Notes under the pieces: model-generated
The model's input: only the letters and a program-made list of their open reading frames with translations
Told to the model about the DNA's origin: nothing
The model's database searches: none
Part shown: positions 7,736-16,653 of the stretch, one piece after another
Position numbering within the stretch: the first letter of the stretch is position 1
Layout of the letters: every line of letters starts with the position of its first letter
Program-made: the position numbers and the translations under genes
NCBI GenBank assembly: GCA_041309605.1
Contig: JBFYZH010000061.1
Span: 1 to 64,000 of the forward strand
Direction of reading: 5' to 3'
Length of the DNA stretch: 64,000 nt
From: JALOPX01 sp041309605
GTDB lineage: Bacteria; Krumholzibacteriota; Krumholzibacteriia; Krumholzibacteriales; Krumholzibacteriaceae

Positions 7736-10700
7736 TTATTCCAGAGCGCTCTCTATCTGGGACGCCCTCTCCCTGGCCGCGAGGGCCAGTTCGGCGTCCC
7801 TGGAATTGGTTATAAGATCCCTGTAGGCCGAAAGGGCCTTCCTGAAATCGCCCGTCCTTTCGTGCAGGGCCGCGGCTCTGGCGACGGCGGACAGGCGGAA
7901 TGGATCCGATTTCTCCCCGGCTTCCATCGCGGCCCGGTAAGACTCGACCGCTTCCGAAGTCAAACCGAGGGTTTCACGGCAGAAACCCAGGCGGTAGTTC
8001 AGTTCCACGAACGCTCCGTCAGGGATCGAATCGTACCTCACCAGCGCCGCGTATTCCTCCGCCGCCTTTTCGAACATTTTCTCCTCCTCGAATATTTCTC
8101 CGAGGAGCTTCGTGACGTCGAACATCCTTTTGTCATCGTCGATCCCGCCGGCGCGGTATTTCCTGAGCACATCGGCAGCCTCGCCGGGCATCCGCAGTAT
8201 CCTGTAGCTCATCCCCAGGTTGTATACCGCGGCGAACCTCGTTTCGCCGTCGGTCCCGGTTTCCAGCACGCGTTTGAAATCCCCGGCGGCAAGCGTGTAC
8301 TCTCCGTTGTCGAAACGAATCTTGCCCAGCCTGAAAAGGGCGGCGGATTCCAGTGCGCTTCCGGGGAAACAATCCGGGAACTTCTCCCATGCCTCCCTGG
8401 ACTCGGCGTCAAGGCCGCCGAGACCGAACGACTCGGCCATAAGAAACCATGCCCTGTCGGCGGCCGACCACGCGGGGAAAAGGTTCACCAGGCGCCGGAA
8501 CCCGGCCGCCGCCCGGGCGTAATCCTTTTCCTCGTAAAAACGCATCGCTATCTCGAACTGGGCATCGGGGGCCAGCGGGCTCGAGACATGTTCCTCGACC
8601 AGCTCGGCCAGCCTGGCCGTGTTGTTTTCCGAAAGTCCCAGCCTGTAAAGCGACTGGGCCACTCCCGCTTCCGCCTCCGATGCGATTTCAGTGCCGGCGA
8701 ATCTGAGCGCGGTTTCCCTGAACTTTCCGAGCGCGGCCTCGTCAAATCCCTCGTTGTAATCGCATCTTGCCAGCGAAAGAAGGCCCTCCGGCTCCAGAAC
8801 CGTTCCCGCGCCATGTTCTACCAGGGCGCCGTAGCAGCGGCGCGCGTCGTCGAAATGCCCCGTGTGGAAATACAGGTCCGCGGCCCTGCGCCAGGCGAGC
8901 AGCGCCAGGGAATCGGCGGGATCGATGGCGACTATCCTCTCCCACTCGTCGACGGCGTCCCCCGGCCTGCCGAGCCTCAAATCGCAGAGGCCGGCCTGGT
9001 AAAGCGCCGTGCGGTATTCGCGGTGACCTGGAAATTCACGTATGAACGAGTTATAGCCGGCAAGCGCCTTTTCGTAATCCTTACTGTTGAACGAGGCGTG
9101 CGCGATGGTGAGAGCCGCGTCGCTCATGCCGGCCATGTCCCCAAGCGCCTGATATCTCGCCAGCATCCTCTCCTCGGTCTCTATTGCGAGATCCTGCCGT
9201 CCCTGTCTCGCATACGTCCAGGCAAGAAGCCGGTTCGCCTTTATCCCGGCCGGGTGGTCGGGAAATTCCCTGAAAAGCATTTTCAGCGTTTCCTGGGCTT
9301 CCGGATAGCGCGACCGGGCGGCCAGGGCGTCGGCGTCCATCAGAAGCGCGTAAGCCCTCCACAGCGACCGGCTCGGCGGCATTTTTCGGAGCACCAGATG
9401 GGGTGCGCCGGAAAGCTGTCCCATGTCTCCAGCCTGGTGGTAAGCATATTCAAGGAGACACAGCGCGGCTTCGGCCAATTCCTGGTGCCCCGTCGATTCG
9501 AATACGAAAATCCCCCCGTTCTCGCTGCCGCCGTACCTGTCCAGAACGAGCTGGAAGTACGGGGCCGCCGCTAGGGGCAGTCCCTGTTCCAGCAGTCCTA
9601 CACCGGCAAGGTATACGGCCGCCGGGGCTTCCGGCGCATAGGGGTGTCCCGCCGCCACGGCCTGATATGAGCCGTTGGCCTCTACCTGCCTGCCCAGGGC
9701 GTCGAAGCACCGGGCGGTCCTGTAAAGAGCGCTGCCGGCGAGCATGTGATCGAAATATTCCGAAAGCAGCCTGTTGAATTCGACGATCGATTCCTCGTAC
9801 CGTCCCTGCCGCCACATCATCTCACCCAGGGCGAACTGCGCCCTGGCCGCCGTGTCTTCCCCCCTGTACCGGGAGGCGATATCCCTCATCGATTCGATGC
9901 CGTCCTGCTCGCCGCCTGCGAGGAAAACGCATGAAGCGCCGAGAAATTCCGACTCGGCGCGTATATCCTTTCTGGAAGATCGACTCGCGGCCAGCGCGAA
10001 CTCCCCGGCCGCCGAGCGGTAATCGTCGGCGCTGCCGAGGAGATTTCCTTTTGCGAGGAAAGCGTACCCTCTCAGGCGCGAATCGGGATGCCTGTCGAGC
10101 ATCTCCTGATAGACCACGGCGGCCCTGTACGAATCGCCCATTTTCTGACGGCACAGCGCTTCGAGAAACAGCCCGGCCTCAGAATCGGCGCATCGTGAAA
10201 CATGCGAAATGGCTCCGTCATAGTCCTTCCCGTGAAAAGCGATGACCCCCAGCGCCAGATCGACCCTCGGGTCGCCCGCCATCCATCCATGACACGAAAC
10301 GAGATCCCGTATGGCCGATGCCGCCCCGGCATGTTCGCCCCTTCTCAGAGCGTTCCAGACCGACGCCAGGCGGGCTTCGGCGACGAGGGGACTTTCCGGA
10401 TTATGTTTGAGCCACCGGGACCATTCTTCTTTTGCCGTTTCGTCGCGCCCGGCCGCTTCGAGCGATTTAATCCTGTAAAAAAGAGCGTCGTCGCCCAAAG
10501 GTCCGTTTTTCGACTTTCCCGCCGAGCGACGGAATATTTCCGCGGCGGCGTCATAATCGCCCATGGCCGAAAGGATCTCCCCCTCGAGCATAAGCGCCGC
10601 TCCGATGGTTTCTTTCGGGATGCCGCCCGTCACGATTGCTTCCAGACGGTCCAGCATGCCGTTTGAAGCAGCCCGAAGCCGATCGATTGAACCGCGTCTT

Positions 10701-10894
10701 GCCCCCTCGAATTCCATTCCTAAGAGACCGATACGAGAGACACCGGCCCCCTCTTCGCTCCCGGCGGTTTCTTCACCGGCGAGAGGTTCCGCGCTTCCCG
10801 CCGAGGCCGAGAATGCGATCGATGCCATCATCATCAGGAATCCGGCCGTGAGCAGGGTGGCCGCCACCATTCTTCCGAGGTTTTTTTCTGACAT
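7736..10894 (-). CDS. Large periplasmic TPR-repeat protein
   Basis: A 1052-residue exported protein with a signal-type N-terminus (hydrophobic residues 9-30) and then an almost unbroken chain of tetratricopeptide repeats to the end. Repeats such as GDYDAAAEIFRRSA, GRYEESIVEFNRLL, KDYEKALAGYNSFI and RYPEAQETLKMLFREFPDHPAG recur through the protein, often in the YbgF/BamD-like form where each repeat ends in FPxHPAG or YPxS. Such solenoids are protein-binding scaffolds. It sits between the PorV-like barrel and ExbB, as YbgF/CpoB sits by Tol-Pal and TPR proteins by TtpC systems, so a scaffold joining motor and outer-membrane parts is likely. AAGGA lies 7 bases before the start. Confidence 0.8.
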   Translation of the reverse strand: MSEKNLGRMVAATLLTAGFLMMMASIAFSASAGSAEPLAGEETAGSEEGAGVSRIGLLGMEFEGARRGSIDRLRAASNGMLDRLEAIVTGGIPKETIGAALMLEGEILSAMGDYDAAAEIFRRSAGKSKNGPLGDDALFYRIKSLEAAGRDETAKEEWSRWLKHNPESPLVAEARLASVWNALRRGEHAGAASAIRDLVSCHGWMAGDPRVDLALGVIAFHGKDYDGAISHVSRCADSEAGLFLEALCRQKMGDSYRAAVVYQEMLDRHPDSRLRGYAFLAKGNLLGSADDYRSAAGEFALAASRSSRKDIRAESEFLGASCVFLAGGEQDGIESMRDIASRYRGEDTAARAQFALGEMMWRQGRYEESIVEFNRLLSEYFDHMLAGSALYRTARCFDALGRQVEANGSYQAVAAGHPYAPEAPAAVYLAGVGLLEQGLPLAAAPYFQLVLDRYGGSENGGIFVFESTGHQELAEAALCLLEYAYHQAGDMGQLSGAPHLVLRKMPPSRSLWRAYALLMDADALAARSRYPEAQETLKMLFREFPDHPAGIKANRLLAWTYARQGRQDLAIETEERMLARYQALGDMAGMSDAALTIAHASFNSKDYEKALAGYNSFIREFPGHREYRTALYQAGLCDLRLGRPGDAVDEWERIVAIDPADSLALLAWRRAADLYFHTGHFDDARRCYGALVEHGAGTVLEPEGLLSLARCDYNEGFDEAALGKFRETALRFAGTEIASEAEAGVAQSLYRLGLSENNTARLAELVEEHVSSPLAPDAQFEIAMRFYEEKDYARAAAGFRRLVNLFPAWSAADRAWFLMAESFGLGGLDAESREAWEKFPDCFPGSALESAALFRLGKIRFDNGEYTLAAGDFKRVLETGTDGETRFAAVYNLGMSYRILRMPGEAADVLRKYRAGGIDDDKRMFDVTKLLGEIFEEEKMFEKAAEEYAALVRYDSIPDGAFVELNYRLGFCRETLGLTSEAVESYRAAMEAGEKSDPFRLSAVARAAALHERTGDFRKALSAYRDLITNSRDAELALAARERASQIESALE

Positions 10895-10906
10895 CGCCCT
10901 TTCCTT

Positions 10907-12178
10907 TTATCTCTTGTCGACTACGACCGGCACCTTGACCTGGGAGATGCTCGTATCGATCTCCACCGTCCCGGTTTCGCCCGTGACGACCCTGCCGTCC
11001 GAATCCGTCACCGTCAGCCTGTAAACATAGATGCCGTCGGGCAGCGAAACGCCGGTGTCGGCTTTCCCGTCCCACATCACATGCGCCGGCGGCGTACCCT
11101 TTCCTCCGAATCTTCTCACTTCGTGTTCATACTTGTCGGTGAGCGCCAGGCTCCAGTCGCGCACCTCTTTCCTGGTCTTCGAACTGAGATGGAACTTGGT
11201 GGCGGACCTGCCTCCAAACGGGGAAAACACGGATGGATCGGCGCTGGACCTGGCGAAGAACCCGCCGAAGGCGTAACCCAGGCTGAACCTGTGCGTGATT
11301 CCGAGTTCGTGATTTTCCATGCCGTAATCGAGTTTTATTTCGCGCGGCAGCCTGCAACGCAGGCCGCCGGAAGGCGACATGGCGTCGAGCCCGAGCCGAA
11401 GCGCCATGTTCTGATTGACCCAGTATTCGGTTCCGCCGTGGAAACTCGTCTCGACGCCGGAAAGGTGCACGATCTCCGCCGTCACCAGGGCTCTGCCTGA
11501 AAGCACCTGCAGCGCGAACCCTCCCCTGAACTCGACGGGGTAGCTTTCGTCCGTGTCCCTGAGTGAAAGGGAGGGTCCGCCTATATTCAGGAGTGAAGCA
11601 CCGAGACTCAATCGTGGCGCCACCTTGAACAACATCCCGAGATCGAGCCCGAGCCCGGTATCGTTATATTCGTCCAGAGACTGCCTTACGACCTTCACGT
11701 TGGCTCCCGCGGATATGAAGGGATGGAAATCGTGCGAAGCCGACAGGACGAAGGCCATGTCGCTTTCATTGAAACTTCCCGTGACATCGTTGAACTCGTT
11801 GGTCCTTTCAAAGGTCCCTGAGCTCATGGTGAGGATCGAAAGCCCGAGTGAAGGAAACTTCCGTCCGGGGACCGCGAAACTGAAACTGTTAACGCTGGTT
11901 CCCTCGAAAAGCCGCGCCGTCTCAACGTAGACCTCGTTGCTGAAGAGCTGCGTGAGCCCGGCCGGGTTCCATATCATTCCTATGGGTTCGTCGGCGAGAG
12001 CCGTGAAGGAGCCTCCGAGTCCCAGGCTCCTCGCGCTCCTGTAATGAGTCAGCCAGTCCCCGGCGATCCCCCCGTTTTCCTCGCTCCCCAGGGCCGCGTC
12101 CCACCCCGCCGGCAGCAGCCACGCGGAGAAAAGGGCCGCCAGCAATATTGTTTTCCCGATCTTGTCTAAACGGTCCAT
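10907..12178 (-). CDS. PorV/UPF0164-like outer-membrane barrel with FlgD-Ig C-terminal domain
   Basis: A 423-residue exported protein. The first 320 residues look like the PorV/PorQ (UPF0164) family of type IX secretion barrels: SARSLGLGGSFTALADEPIGMIWNPAGL near the N-terminus is the family hallmark (quoted here in fragments: SLGLGGSFTA, then WNPAGL). Alternating barrel strands follow. The last 100 residues are a FlgD-like Ig domain (WSLALTDKY, VMWDGKADTG, LPDGIYVYRLTVTDSDG). PorV-type proteins shuttle T9SS cargo to its attachment complex, although relatives occur in organisms lacking T9SS. Start 12178 has GGGGAGGA seven bases upstream; an ATG at 12238 overlapping the previous stop is less likely because of its long non-signal N-terminus. 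Confidence 0.7.
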   Translation of the reverse strand: MDRLDKIGKTILLAALFSAWLLPAGWDAALGSEENGGIAGDWLTHYRSARSLGLGGSFTALADEPIGMIWNPAGLTQLFSNEVYVETARLFEGTSVNSFSFAVPGRKFPSLGLSILTMSSGTFERTNEFNDVTGSFNESDMAFVLSASHDFHPFISAGANVKVVRQSLDEYNDTGLGLDLGMLFKVAPRLSLGASLLNIGGPSLSLRDTDESYPVEFRGGFALQVLSGRALVTAEIVHLSGVETSFHGGTEYWVNQNMALRLGLDAMSPSGGLRCRLPREIKLDYGMENHELGITHRFSLGYAFGGFFARSSADPSVFSPFGGRSATKFHLSSKTRKEVRDWSLALTDKYEHEVRRFGGKGTPPAHVMWDGKADTGVSLPDGIYVYRLTVTDSDGRVVTGETGTVEIDTSISQVKVPVVVDKR

Positions 12179-12234
12179 CGAAGGGTCCTCCCCGATTTTG
12201 GGTTCCGCGCAAGCGCCTCGGCGCCGGCCATATT

Positions 12235-15200
12235 TCATCTGACAACGCCGATTCTGCGGCGCATCGTATGTATCGTTTCACCCGAACGCACGGCTTCGAC
12301 AAACAGGACATAACCGCCGCTCGAGACATGATCTCCGTTTCCATTTCTGCCGTCCCAGAGGACCTCGTTGAGCCCGGAGGCGCCGCCCGGCTCGCCCGCG
12401 GCGTACCTTCTGCTGAACACAAGCCCGCCGCTGAGCGTATAGAGCTTCATCGTCACGGAAGCGTCGTCGGAAAGCACGTAGGCGATGGTCGTGGAGCTTT
12501 CCCCCGGGTGGAACGGGTTCGGATAATTGGTGACGGATCCTCCGGCCGAGTTTGGATCGACGTGGGCGGTCTGAACGGTGAGATCGGCGTCGAGGCCGTT
12601 AGAGACGGCCCTTATGATCCCGATCTCCGGTTCGTAGGGGCTGGTGAAACGCGCCCGCGCGATGCCGTTTTCGCCGGTAAATTCATCCAGCGGGGCGATC
12701 GTGCCGGTGCCGTCCGTCAGCTCGAAGGTGACCGGCTGCCCGGGCACCCCGTTTCCAAACTCGTCAAATACGCCGGCGCTGACTGTCATGCTCCGGTTCC
12801 CGCCTATCCATGGGAGTTCGCTCTCCATTACGAGCTGCGACGGCGCGGCAGGTTCCACTACAATGATGTTGGTCATTCCGGGTTCGTTTCCCTCCTGGTC
12901 CCTTATGACGAACAATACGGATTGGGACTTCGTATAGGTCTGCCTGATCGTCCGTTTACCCTGGAGCAGCTGGAACTGCGGGGCAAGCAGCTCCCCGTCC
13001 CCCGGCTCGCCGTTGTCGGCGTTAACCGCTTCGACGATGGCGAAGGAGTTGACCTCCTGCATGATCGCTCCGGCGTCGTTCGTCACCCTGACCGTCAGCG
13101 TGAACGGCTCGCCGGCCTGCACCCTCTCGGGGGTCACTTCCGCCTCGAAATGGAATCCGCTGTTGATCGCCCGCACCTGGGAAGTAGCCGGAGCCATCAA
13201 CGGATTGGAATTATTTTCCGCGGTGATCAGCTGATACCCGCCGGTGCAAAGCCTCAGGACCGGTTCGGCCAGACCGTCGTCCATCGCCATCCCGGGAGGA
13301 AGTTCGGCCAGCGGATCCGTGGTTGAAATCTCTATCAGGTCGTAGACCCCTCCGACGTGGTTCCACCATTCGTCGGTCGCGACCACCCCTAGCGTGAACG
13401 AATATCTGATTGACTGGTCGGTGGGTTCGCCCGCCTTGCCCGTTTCCGACCCTGGAACCGGTTCCTCTCCCGGCGCCAGCATTATTATCCGGGCGTACGG
13501 CCCGGGGAGAACGTCGAATTCACTTGAAGTGCAGCCGGGGATCTCATCGCTGCCGGGATCCGCAAGGCTCAGGAAGTGGGTTCCCGCCCTGAAAAAGGTC
13601 ATAGGGACGACGGCCACTCCGCCGGAAAGGATTATTCCGGAAGGCACCTCGGCGTAGGCGTCGGTCGAAAGCAGTTCGACGCCGTCATTTATTTCCGGCA
13701 CGACGTTCCACCAGCTGTCGACGGCCCTCACAAGGGTCTCGAACATCGCGCCGGCCGTCTGGAACCGGGGGGTCCCCTCGATTCCCGGCGCGACCCCTCC
13801 AGTCGGCGACTGCCCGGGAAGAATCACCTGAAGTCCGGCGAAAGCTCCCGGCAGGACTTTCACGGCGTTGCTCGTGCCGATATTGGGCGGCATCGCGTAG
13901 TCGATGCAGGAGAAGGACACCTCTTCGCCGGCGCAAAAGAATGTCATCTCGCCGGACCACGATCCGCCGGCAAACCTGATCGATTCCGGCGTTATCGTGC
14001 CGGGACCGGTGACGGCCGCCAGCATCGCGTGTCCGTTATATCCGGCGATTATTTCTCCGTTATTATCGACGACCTTTATCGAAACCGGCGCCGGTTCGCC
14101 CGCCGTGACGGGACCCGTCACAGGTTCTATCACGAATGTCGGATCGTCTGAGATCACCGGGATACCATCGCTCGTCATGCCGAGGATATCGCAATTCGAA
14201 TCGTCCGTGACCGTGAGCGTCCGCGTCCCGGCGGCGGCGAAAATGACGGGGAAACGAACGTGCCCGCCGGCAAGAATTCCCGTGAATGGCACGGGAAAAT
14301 CAAGATCGTTCGATACAACGCGCACGGCGTCCGAAGCCTGAACCATGTTCCAGTACTCGTCGGTCGCGTATATGTCGGCCTGGAAACCGCGGCCCGCAAG
14401 CTGCGTGGCGGGGGACCCGTTCAGGCCGCCGAGTGTCGACGGCGCCCTGGTCTGCCCCGGCACGACGATCTGCAGTCTCGCAAAATCCCCGGGCAGAACG
14501 GTAAAACAACCGCTCATGCCGGCAACTGCCCTGTCGGCCCCGCATACGCCCGATATCTTGACGCTTCCGCCGGTGCACTCCGTTCTGCTCTCGTCGGCGA
14601 GGTAAACCGCCACCGGCCCGCTCCACTCTCCCCCGGAAAGCGATATCGAGGCCGGTTGTATCCTTCCCTCGCCGAGACTGGTTATCTGCCGAAGTTCGAC
14701 GGGCCCCGAGAAACCTGTGTCCGTATTTCCGTTGTGATCGACCGCCATGACTTCCAGGTAAAATGGAACACCGGCCTTCTGCCCGGCGTCTATATGCGAA
14801 AACTCGAGCCTCTCGGCGCTTCCCGCCCCTCCCGTGACCTCCACCGCCGAAGATGTCGCGGTATAATGCTCCCCGTCCGTGAGGTCCGTCGCGGTGACGG
14901 TGAACGATCCCGTCGAATTCAGGATCACCGTCATCGTCACCACCCCGCCTATCGTCGTCTGTGCCCCGGGCAGCACCGCGGCCCCGTCGGTCGATGTGAG
15001 CCTGATGACATGCCTGACGGATGTGACGGTCTGCCAGGCCGGGTCGCACGCCCTGACGACGACCTGGAACGGAACGCCGGCGACCTGTGCAAGAGGATAC
15101 CCGGCGATACCCGACTCCGTTCCCGGCGCGGCCGATTCTCCCGGTAGAAGAACCTGCAGTCTGGAATAAGGGCAGCAAAACGCTTCCGGAGCCTCGCCGG

Positions 15201-15267
15201 CCGCCGAAAAAATTGCCGCAATGGTTATTATCGCGAGATTCCTGATCCTTGCCGGTATCCTTTTCAC
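12235..15267 (-). CDS. Repetitive Ig-like surface protein with FlgD-like C-terminal domain
   Basis: First gene of the operon, about 1010 residues, secreted. After a signal segment come alternating modules. Module A (LxVxLPGE...AGxxFxxxVxAxDxxWN) begins near residues 40, 268, 482 and 597. Module B (AGxPFxLxVxxxDNNG) lies near 155, 380 and 708. The order is A-B-A-B-A-A-B. A Big-1-like Ig domain (about 815-905; FDEFGNGVPGQPVTFEL) and a C-terminal region with YPNPFHPGESSTTIAY and a VLWDGRNGNGD FlgD-like strand follow; the PNPF motif is typical of type-A sorting domains. Start at GTG 15267 has AAAAGGTGG before it; GTG 15276 is the alternative. Probably a surface filament or adhesin. Confidence 0.7.
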   Translation of the reverse strand: MKRIPARIRNLAIITIAAIFSAAGEAPEAFCCPYSRLQVLLPGESAAPGTESGIAGYPLAQVAGVPFQVVVRACDPAWQTVTSVRHVIRLTSTDGAAVLPGAQTTIGGVVTMTVILNSTGSFTVTATDLTDGEHYTATSSAVEVTGGAGSAERLEFSHIDAGQKAGVPFYLEVMAVDHNGNTDTGFSGPVELRQITSLGEGRIQPASISLSGGEWSGPVAVYLADESRTECTGGSVKISGVCGADRAVAGMSGCFTVLPGDFARLQIVVPGQTRAPSTLGGLNGSPATQLAGRGFQADIYATDEYWNMVQASDAVRVVSNDLDFPVPFTGILAGGHVRFPVIFAAAGTRTLTVTDDSNCDILGMTSDGIPVISDDPTFVIEPVTGPVTAGEPAPVSIKVVDNNGEIIAGYNGHAMLAAVTGPGTITPESIRFAGGSWSGEMTFFCAGEEVSFSCIDYAMPPNIGTSNAVKVLPGAFAGLQVILPGQSPTGGVAPGIEGTPRFQTAGAMFETLVRAVDSWWNVVPEINDGVELLSTDAYAEVPSGIILSGGVAVVPMTFFRAGTHFLSLADPGSDEIPGCTSSEFDVLPGPYARIIMLAPGEEPVPGSETGKAGEPTDQSIRYSFTLGVVATDEWWNHVGGVYDLIEISTTDPLAELPPGMAMDDGLAEPVLRLCTGGYQLITAENNSNPLMAPATSQVRAINSGFHFEAEVTPERVQAGEPFTLTVRVTNDAGAIMQEVNSFAIVEAVNADNGEPGDGELLAPQFQLLQGKRTIRQTYTKSQSVLFVIRDQEGNEPGMTNIIVVEPAAPSQLVMESELPWIGGNRSMTVSAGVFDEFGNGVPGQPVTFELTDGTGTIAPLDEFTGENGIARARFTSPYEPEIGIIRAVSNGLDADLTVQTAHVDPNSAGGSVTNYPNPFHPGESSTTIAYVLSDDASVTMKLYTLSGGLVFSRRYAAGEPGGASGLNEVLWDGRNGNGDHVSSGGYVLFVEAVRSGETIHTMRRRIGVVR

Positions 15268-15276
15268 GATATCCAC

Positions 15277-15796
15277 CTTTTCTTTTCGTTAATTTTAATC
15301 GTTCTACTGCCGATAACCGTGTGCCCGGATCACGTCACGGGCGGCGATAGCCTTAATTCAATCGTTCGGACGGCAAGACACATGCCACCGGTGTCCGCCC
15401 GCCGGGCAATCCGCGGGAACCGCATATAACATGAAAATCAATGCGCTTTTGGAATTAAAGGCCGCATCCGGAAAATGGCGGCAGAGGAAGTAAAGACGAC
15501 CCGACACGGGAACCCTTTTCCCCATGACAGGGAAAATTTTTCGGTGCCGGAATTTCGGCGTTTAAAAAAAGGCCAGCTTTTCCGTCCCCGGCCTCATCCC
15601 GTAGCCCGGTTCGCGGAAAAGCTGACCAGCCCCGTTTACGTCCCTTGACCCCGCCGATGCGCGGGATCCCAGGAACTCTCTTCGAAATCACAGTCGGAAA
15701 CGGCGCCTTGACGGTTTCAACAAACCGGGCGGCCAGTTTAAATTATTTTCGGGGAAAAAGCGGCCGCCGTGCGCCGCATCGCTCGAACAGGGCCGT
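15277..15796. other. Non-coding stretch with structured-RNA character
   Basis: No convincing gene lies in these 520 bases between the ATPase and the surface-protein operon. On the leftward strand it holds a terminator (15564-15627), a GGCGGCC/GGCCGCC pair about 15730-15770, and a CCCGC/GCGGG stem-loop about 15645-15665. The last 290 bases before the operon may contain its promoter, but no clear -35/-10 pair is visible. A decayed second permease would be expected here from the operon type, yet I find no permease-like fragment. Confidence 0.5.
15564..15627 (-). terminator. Intrinsic terminator downstream of the ABC operon
   Basis: Arms 15571-15584 and 15614-15627 pair over 14 bases with one G-U pair (core CAGCTTTTCCG/CGGAAAAGCTG), with a 29-base loop, and are followed on the leftward strand by seven Ts (15570-15564). 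It ends the ABC operon about 170 bases after its last stop codon. The long loop could itself fold. Confidence 0.65.
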
Positions 15797-16459
15797 TCAC
15801 TTCTCCAGCCAGCCGTCCCTGAGCCTTATTATCCTGTCGCTATAGGAAGCGTTCTTTTCGGAGTGCGTCGCCTGGATTATTGTCGTGCCCTCCGAATTGA
15901 GTTTCTTGAAGAGCTGCATGATCTCGTCGCCCTGCTCGGAGTGAAGATTCCCCGTCGGTTCGTCGGCCAGGATGAGTTTCGGTCCGGCGATGATCGCCCT
16001 GGCCACACCGACCAGCTGCTGCTGGCCCCCTGAAAGCTGGTTCGGAAAGAGGTCCTTTTTCCCGACGATCTGGAACCTGTCGAGAATATCGCAGACCATG
16101 CCCTTGCGTTCGTCCCCCTTGATCTTCTTGTAGAGAAGGGGGGTTTCGAGATTCTCGTATACCGTAAGTTCGTCGATAAGGTGAAAGCTCTGGAAGACGT
16201 AGCCGAAGTACTGCTTGTAGAGCGCCGAGCGTTTCCTGTCGTTGAGCCTGTGCACCTTCTCGTCGAAGAAAAGGTACTCCCCTTCAGTCTGCGAATCGAG
16301 CATCCCGATGATGTTCAGGAGGGTAGTCTTGCCGGCGCCGGACGGCCCCATCACGGTGATGAACTCCCCTTCGGCTATATCGAGATCGATGTTGCGCAGG
16401 ACGTACGTCTTGACGACTCCCGTGTCGTAGTACTTCGTTATGTTTCTGAGCTTGATCAT
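15797..16459 (-). CDS. ABC transporter ATPase (MacB/LolD type), second copy
   Basis: A 220-residue ATPase of the MacB/LolD/FtsE class. Walker A is GPSGAGKTTLL, the signature is LSGGQQQ and Walker B is LILADEPTGN. Two positions look unusual: the signature is followed by LVGVARAI instead of RVAIARA, and the D-loop reads GNLHS where almost all relatives have GNLDS. With the neighbouring permease deleted, this ATPase may be losing constraint. It is the last intact gene of the operon, 60 bases after the permease relic, and starts with ATG at 16459. Without a partner permease it would have to work with one encoded elsewhere or have no transport function. Confidence 0.8.
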   Translation of the reverse strand: MIKLRNITKYYDTGVVKTYVLRNIDLDIAEGEFITVMGPSGAGKTTLLNIIGMLDSQTEGEYLFFDEKVHRLNDRKRSALYKQYFGYVFQSFHLIDELTVYENLETPLLYKKIKGDERKGMVCDILDRFQIVGKKDLFPNQLSGGQQQLVGVARAIIAGPKLILADEPTGNLHSEQGDEIMQLFKKLNSEGTTIIQATHSEKNASYSDRIIRLRDGWLEK

Positions 16460-16514
16460 CTCACGGCTCCGTTCGATTCGGGTGGACCGGCGATACCCTG
16501 ATTACACCCGTCAC

Positions 16515-16622
16515 TTATATCATTCGTTCCTGATCGCGTCCACCGGATTCGCCCCGGCCACCCTGACGGCCTGAAAACCGCGTGAAATTCCTTAAAGCTA
16601 TCTTGAAATAGTTCCTTATCAT
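16515..16622 (-). pseudogene. MacB/FtsX-type permease reduced to its two ends
   Basis: Between the two ATPases a good Shine-Dalgarno and an ATG at 16622 open MIRNYFKIALRNFTR, which is the classic N-terminus of MacB/FtsX-family ABC permeases. Within the next few codons the sequence switches, in another frame (codons from 16591, stop TGA at 16522-16520), to FQAVRVAGANPVDAIRNE, which is the classic C-terminus of the same family. The whole middle (normally 380-800 codons) is missing. What remains would encode only 35 residues in the N-terminal frame. The join lies around 16575-16582. It is either a genuine internal deletion or an assembly collapse. Confidence 0.75.
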
Positions 16623-16653
16623 GGCGCCTTCCCTTCTTCCATCCGGCGATGCG

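Noticed and set aside
15564..15627. c-di-GMP-I (GEMM) riboswitch
   Set aside because: GACG-like bases near the stem recall GEMM, but the GGCAAACC and tetraloop/receptor elements are missing, so I call only a terminator.
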